This document shows positions 60,237-64,000 of a DNA stretch of 64,000 nucleotides, one piece after another. The stretch is from Algoriphagus ratkowskyi (GTDB lineage: Bacteria > Bacteroidota > Bacteroidia > Cytophagales > Cyclobacteriaceae), in contig NZ_MSSV01000008.1 in assembly GCF_002150505.1 (NCBI RefSeq), forward strand, positions 186,001 to 250,000, read 5' to 3'. Position 1 is the first letter of the stretch; the number at the start of each line of letters is the position of its first letter. The notes under the pieces were generated by a model. The model was not told where the DNA came from and did not search any database. It saw only the letters and a list, made by a program, of their open reading frames with translations. A program made the position numbers and the translations under genes.

Positions 60237-61397
60237 ATGTCAATACAATCAGTCACACAAGAAGTACTTAATAAACTGCTGTCTGCTACAGAAGCACCAT
60301 GCATCTCCCTTTACATGCCCACCCATCGGACGCATCCTGAAAATAAGCAGGATTTGATTCGATACAAAAATTTACTCAAGCAAGTCAGGGAGTCGGTAAC
60401 TGAAAAATATCCTACTGCCGACAATGATAAGTTATTAGCACCTTTTGAAGCACTTGCCATGGATCAGGAATATTGGAATCATGCTGGCGATGGCCTTGCG
60501 GTGTTGGGTTCTTCCGAACATTTCGAAGTGATTCGCTTGCAGCTTCCTGTTGAAGCTCTGGTGATGGTAGCCGACAGCTTCCACACCAAACCGCTGCGTA
60601 ATATTCTGCAGTCAAAAGATCGTTATCATGTGCTGGCGCTAACCCTGGATGACATCCATCTTTATGAAGGCAATAGGTATTCACTCCATGAAATCGATCT
60701 TCCCGATGATTTTCCAAAAACAATAGAAGCAGCACTGGGCAAGGAATTAACGGAGAAACATTCTACCGTAGCCTCTTATGGTGGCGTAAGTGGCAATAGC
60801 ACAAATATGCATCACGGACAAGGCGGTAAAAAAGAGGAAATAGACAATGATGCGGAACGGTTTTTCCGTGTGGTATCCAATGATGTTTATGAGCGTTACT
60901 CAAACCCTGAAGGGATACCCTTGATCCTCGCCACCTTGCCCGAACATCATTCTCTTTATAAGGAGGTAGATAAAAATCCATTTTTGCTGCCGAAAGGAAT
61001 TGACATCAATCCCCAGGCTGTTTCAATAGAAAAGCTGACGGAACTATCGTGGGAAGTGATGCAACCGGTATATCTAAAACAACTGGAGACACTATCAGAA
61101 AAATACAATCAGGTAAAGTCCAAAGGCTTAGGTAGCGATAGCATGGATGAGGTGCTGGAAGCCGCGGAATCCGGCAGAGTAGAAACGATTCTTTTGGAAT
61201 CACATCGGGTCATTGCCGACAGGTTAAGAAATAAAGAAACAGGCACGTATGAAATGGCTGATTCAACGCAACCAGTATTAGACGATCAACTGGATGACTT
61301 AGGTGAATTGGTCCAGAAAATGGGCGGTACGGTCGTGATCATACCCAAAGAGCAAATGCCCTCGCAAACAGGAATTGCAGCCATATTCCGTTACTAA
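60237..61397 (+). CDS. baeRF-family protein (eRF1/Dom34-like, stress-associated)
   Basis: 386 residues from ATG at 60237 (MSIQSVTQEVLNKLL); an earlier in-frame ATG at 60189 is less likely. The layout fits the bacterial archaeo-eukaryotic release factor family: N-terminal region (CISLYMPTHRTHPENKQD), middle RNase H-like region (RYHVLALTLDDIHLYEGNRY) and C-terminal L7Ae/eRF1-like part (VETILLESHRVIADRLRN). Such genes often accompany HPF-like and stress genes in Bacteroidota and may act on stalled ribosomes (inference). Cytoplasmic. Confidence 0.75.
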   Translation: MSIQSVTQEVLNKLLSATEAPCISLYMPTHRTHPENKQDLIRYKNLLKQVRESVTEKYPTADNDKLLAPFEALAMDQEYWNHAGDGLAVLGSSEHFEVIRLQLPVEALVMVADSFHTKPLRNILQSKDRYHVLALTLDDIHLYEGNRYSLHEIDLPDDFPKTIEAALGKELTEKHSTVASYGGVSGNSTNMHHGQGGKKEEIDNDAERFFRVVSNDVYERYSNPEGIPLILATLPEHHSLYKEVDKNPFLLPKGIDINPQAVSIEKLTELSWEVMQPVYLKQLETLSEKYNQVKSKGLGSDSMDEVLEAAESGRVETILLESHRVIADRLRNKETGTYEMADSTQPVLDDQLDDLGELVQKMGGTVVIIPKEQMPSQTGIAAIFRY

Positions 61398-61427
61398 TTC
61401 ATAGTCATCATTACTAAAATAAAAAAC

Positions 61428-61742
61428 ATGATTATTCAATTTAACACAGACAAAAACATCAACGGAACCGAAGAGTTTACGGCTTCCTATATCGCCCAAA
61501 TAGAAGGTGAACTAAGCAAGTATAGTAATCAGATTACACGTATCGAGGTACATCTTAGCGATGAAGATGGTAACAATAATGGATTAAACGCCATGCGATG
61601 TATGATTGAAGCCCGAGTCGAGGGTCGCCAACCCATTGCAGTTACCGATCAGGCAGACACCCTTGATGAGGCCGTTTCGGGCGCAATTGATAAGTTGACT
61701 ACCTCACTAAACACCATAATGGGACGGTTGAGTAATCATTAA
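61428..61742 (+). CDS. HPF/RaiA-like ribosome-associated protein
   Basis: 104 residues. The pattern MIIQFNTDKNINGTEEF, IARIEVHLSDEDG-like segment (TRIEVHLSDEDGNN) and DTLDEAVSGAIDKLTTSLN matches short hibernation-promoting factors, here lacking a long C-terminal domain. It would bind the 30S subunit under stress. It follows the baeRF-like gene by 30 bases, so they probably form one unit acting on ribosomes. Confidence 0.75.
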   Translation: MIIQFNTDKNINGTEEFTASYIAQIEGELSKYSNQITRIEVHLSDEDGNNNGLNAMRCMIEARVEGRQPIAVTDQADTLDEAVSGAIDKLTTSLNTIMGRLSNH

Positions 61743-61844
61743 GTGAAAGATAAAGGAGGTGGAACAAGCTCACAAAAATGAATACATCTAGAACTAAAAC
61801 TAACCAATATGATGCATGATAGCACTTGGAATTGGGGAATGGGT

Positions 61845-61907
61845 GAATTCAGGAGTTTGTGAATAAAAAGCTCCTTCGCCTATGTGGTTTGAATGATTCG
61901 TTTTTAA
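61845..61907 (+). pseudogene. Aldehyde dehydrogenase C-terminal fragment, copy 4
   Basis: About 20 codons: IQEFVNKKLLRLCGLNDSF-like ending to TAA, the same gene tail as copies 1-3. Confidence 0.7.
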
Positions 61908-61999
61908 TACCTCTATATACTCACAATACCATAAGTAATTCTAAAAAAACGGATTTCGAATTTATTATTGATATAAACAGCATATAAAAAATACATATT

Positions 62000-62767
62000 A
62001 TGAGACAACGACTTGAAAATCTAATTGGTTTTACCATAGGTGCTACAGATGGAGAGGTAGGAAAAGTAAAAGAATTTTATTTTGACGATAAGACCTGGAC
62101 GATACGGTATTTAGTGGTAGAGACAGGAAACTGGCTATTCGGCAGAAAGATATTGTTGGCGCCAGAAGCATTGCTTACGCCTAATTGGGACGAGCAGATT
62201 TTTCCTGTAAATCTCACAATGGAACAAATTAAAAGCAGCCCTGAAATTGATACAGATATGCCGGTGTCACGACAGCAAGAAATGGAACTACATGGTTATT
62301 ATTCATGGAATACCTATTGGGGTGGCGGTTTAATGGGAGGCGGCATGGGTACTACAGGAATGATGATTCAATCGACCTTGCCACTCAGACAAGCTATTCA
62401 TAATGAGGCAAATTCGGATGGCAAAGAAAATCATGAAGACCCACACTTAAGAAGCACAGATAAGGTGAAGGGTTATACTATTCAAGCTACAGACGGTGAG
62501 ATTGGGGAGGTGGAAGATTTCATAATCGATAATCAAACCTGGGCAATTGATTTTATGGAAGTTGATACCGGGAATTGGTTTCCGGGAAAAAAGGTCTTGA
62601 TATCTCCAAATTGGATCAGGGAAATAAACTGGAAAACTTCTTCAGTGATTGTAAATGCCACTAAAGAGCAAGTGAAAAACAGCCCAGAATATTTTCCAGA
62701 CCATGAGATAAGCGATTCTTATGTATCCAATCTTGAGGACTATTATAAAGAATCTGTAACACATTGA
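62000..62767 (+). CDS. Two-domain PRC-barrel protein
   Basis: 255 residues with two PRC-barrel-like domains: residues 1-85 (LIGFTIGATDGEVGKVKEFY, TIRYLVVETGNWLFGRKIL) and about 150-235 (GYTIQATDGEIGEVEDFI, MEVDTGNWFPGKKVLI), joined by a Gly/Met-rich linker (GGGLMGGGMGT). PRC-barrels bind RNA or photosynthetic centre proteins; stand-alone pairs like this occur in stress clusters and their job is unknown. No signal peptide is seen. Confidence 0.85.
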   Translation: MRQRLENLIGFTIGATDGEVGKVKEFYFDDKTWTIRYLVVETGNWLFGRKILLAPEALLTPNWDEQIFPVNLTMEQIKSSPEIDTDMPVSRQQEMELHGYYSWNTYWGGGLMGGGMGTTGMMIQSTLPLRQAIHNEANSDGKENHEDPHLRSTDKVKGYTIQATDGEIGEVEDFIIDNQTWAIDFMEVDTGNWFPGKKVLISPNWIREINWKTSSVIVNATKEQVKNSPEYFPDHEISDSYVSNLEDYYKESVTH

Positions 62768-62960
62768 TAATCTTCTGAAGAACATTTATTTACCCTATTC
62801 TTCATGTTCAAAACTAATCCAACATGAGCTTCTTGTAAATCAATGGTCAAGCCACTCATTGTGATGTATTCATTACACCGTGCTGAATAAAGTAAGGTTT
62901 TTCAATTTCAGTTTCAAGCTAAATCACGCTATAACGGATTAACATTCAAATTATAAACAC

Positions 62961-64000
62961 ATGAAAAATAACTTTTTATTGATCATTGCAACAATGTTTA
63001 TTGGTATGCAAAGTTGCTTGGCTGGCTATTCTGTTGAAAACAGTCGCGCTGAAAAATTTGCAAAGGATACAATTCCTCAATCCTTGTCGAACGATAGTAT
63101 TCATTACAATAAATCACAAAATGCATTTGGAGATTTTGTCACGGCATCGAGGGCAATTACGCCATCAGTAGTGCATATTAAAACGATTTACGAAGGGTCA
63201 GAAACGTCCGGAAATTCCGGACAGCAATTTAATGGGATACCTGGCAAAAGCAGTTTTGCAATGGGCTCAGGTTCTGGGATAATAATTGAAGCAGATGGTT
63301 ATATCGCTACAAATAATCATGTTGTAGAAAATGCTGTTGAGATTGAAGTTATACTTCCCGATAAAAGAATATTCACCGCTACATTAGTTGGCCTTGATCC
63401 AAATACAGATCTGGCATTATTAAAAGTAAATGCTACGGGGCTTCCAGCAGTAAAATTTGGAAATTCTGATATTGTAGAAATAGGCGAATGGGTATTGGCA
63501 GTTGGTTACCCTTTCTCGCTCAATACAACGGTTACGGCTGGAATTGTGAGCGCAAAAGCAAGAAGCATCGGAATTATTAACCGACCGGGTAATAATAGTG
63601 ACGGTAATTCTCCAAACATGAACACGGCAGTTGAATCCTTTATTCAAACTGACGCAGCTATTAATCCTGGAAATAGCGGTGGGGCACTGGTGAATTTAAA
63701 TGGTGAATTAATCGGAATTAACAGTGCTATTGCTTCGCAGACCGGTAGCTACTCAGGCTATGGCTTTGCAATTCCTGTTAATCTTGCTAAAAAAATTCTA
63801 GACGATTTAAAAAAGTATGGCACAGTAAAACGAGGTATACTAGGTGTGTCATTTCCCGCTCCTATTGCAGAAGATCAATTTTTTAAGCAAGAGGGACTTG
63901 ATCCGGCAAAAGTAAAAGGAGTTTATATAACGAGTGTGCTAAGAGAAAGTGCAGCAGAAGCATCGGGATTGCAGGAAGGTGATATAATTCAAAGTATTGA
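62961..64000 (+). CDS. degP: DegP/HtrA-family periplasmic serine protease (partial)
   Basis: 346 codons visible, 3' end outside the window. N-terminal signal (NNFLLIIATMFIGMQSCLA; a lipobox at MQSC is possible). The trypsin-like domain has the triad: His in ATNNHVVEN (about 119), Asp in PNTDLALL (about 149) and Ser in GNSGGALVN (about 239). A first PDZ domain begins near 290 (GILGVSF) with SAAEASGLQEGDII. It degrades or refolds damaged periplasmic proteins. Last gene of the stress region. Confidence 0.93.
   Translation, partial: MKNNFLLIIATMFIGMQSCLAGYSVENSRAEKFAKDTIPQSLSNDSIHYNKSQNAFGDFVTASRAITPSVVHIKTIYEGSETSGNSGQQFNGIPGKSSFAMGSGSGIIIEADGYIATNNHVVENAVEIEVILPDKRIFTATLVGLDPNTDLALLKVNATGLPAVKFGNSDIVEIGEWVLAVGYPFSLNTTVTAGIVSAKARSIGIINRPGNNSDGNSPNMNTAVESFIQTDAAINPGNSGGALVNLNGELIGINSAIASQTGSYSGYGFAIPVNLAKKILDDLKKYGTVKRGILGVSFPAPIAEDQFFKQEGLDPAKVKGVYITSVLRESAAEASGLQEGDIIQSI

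Overview
The window reads as a Bacteroidota chromosome, most likely Cytophagales (Cyclobacteriaceae/Algoriphagus-like; inferred from family resemblance, not from a search). Pointers are the AT-rich DNA, a Bacteroidetes -7 box (TAnnTTTG) before mntR, Bacteroidetes-type tyrosine integrases, mobilization genes and dispersed palindromic repeats, and many short lipoproteins. No rRNA, tRNA or CRISPR array was seen.

Core part (1-8834): partial dapD on the minus strand, a divergent glycosyltransferase, and a tightly overlapping metal-uptake operon. The operon has a DtxR/MntR-type regulator, binding lipoprotein, ATPase, a permease carrying its own DtxR-like C-terminus, and a second permease. Two TTTAG-N6-CTAAA operator-like sites lie at its promoter. 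A secreted thioredoxin-like gene overlaps mnmE.

Two integrative elements sit in tandem at the 3' end of mnmE. A shared core TGTATCGG occurs at 8820, 28988 and 46730 and bounds island A (about 20.2 kb) and island B (about 17.7 kb). Both left ends rebuild the CIGK-stop end of MnmE, much as SGI1 does at trmE. Each island has its own 7-9 bp arm-type repeat at both ends, with matching distances to the core. Both share a backbone: integrase, excisionase-like HTH, VapE/SF3-type helicase, a strand-mixed short-repeat cluster just after the helicase (GTAGTAA in A, GTTGAC in B), and a conserved hairpin with a compensatory base-pair change. Island A adds a primase, MobC and relaxase, and carries a divalent-metal efflux cassette (CzcA fused to TolC, CzcB, P-type ATPase, HupE). 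Island B lacks a visible relaxase and is a defence island: type I restriction-modification, AbiH, a toxin-antitoxin-SecB-like chaperone operon and a class II Fic protein. Both end with a RhuM-Fic plus ParD/ParE module, intact in A and decayed in B.

Right of the islands (46.8-64 kb) lies a loose stress and redox region: a MerA/Lpd-like flavoprotein, zinc alcohol dehydrogenase, TSP3-repeat lipoprotein, class C serine hydrolase, Met-rich lipoprotein, baeRF-like protein, HPF/RaiA-like factor, PRC-barrel protein and a DegP protease running off the window. It is rich in gene debris: an aldehyde dehydrogenase pseudogene with three extra scattered C-terminal fragments, a duplicated serine-hydrolase tail, an APC-permease tail, a DJ-1-like stub, and at least two families of dispersed intergenic repeats.

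All calls rest on reading the sequence and on remembered family motifs; no database search was run.
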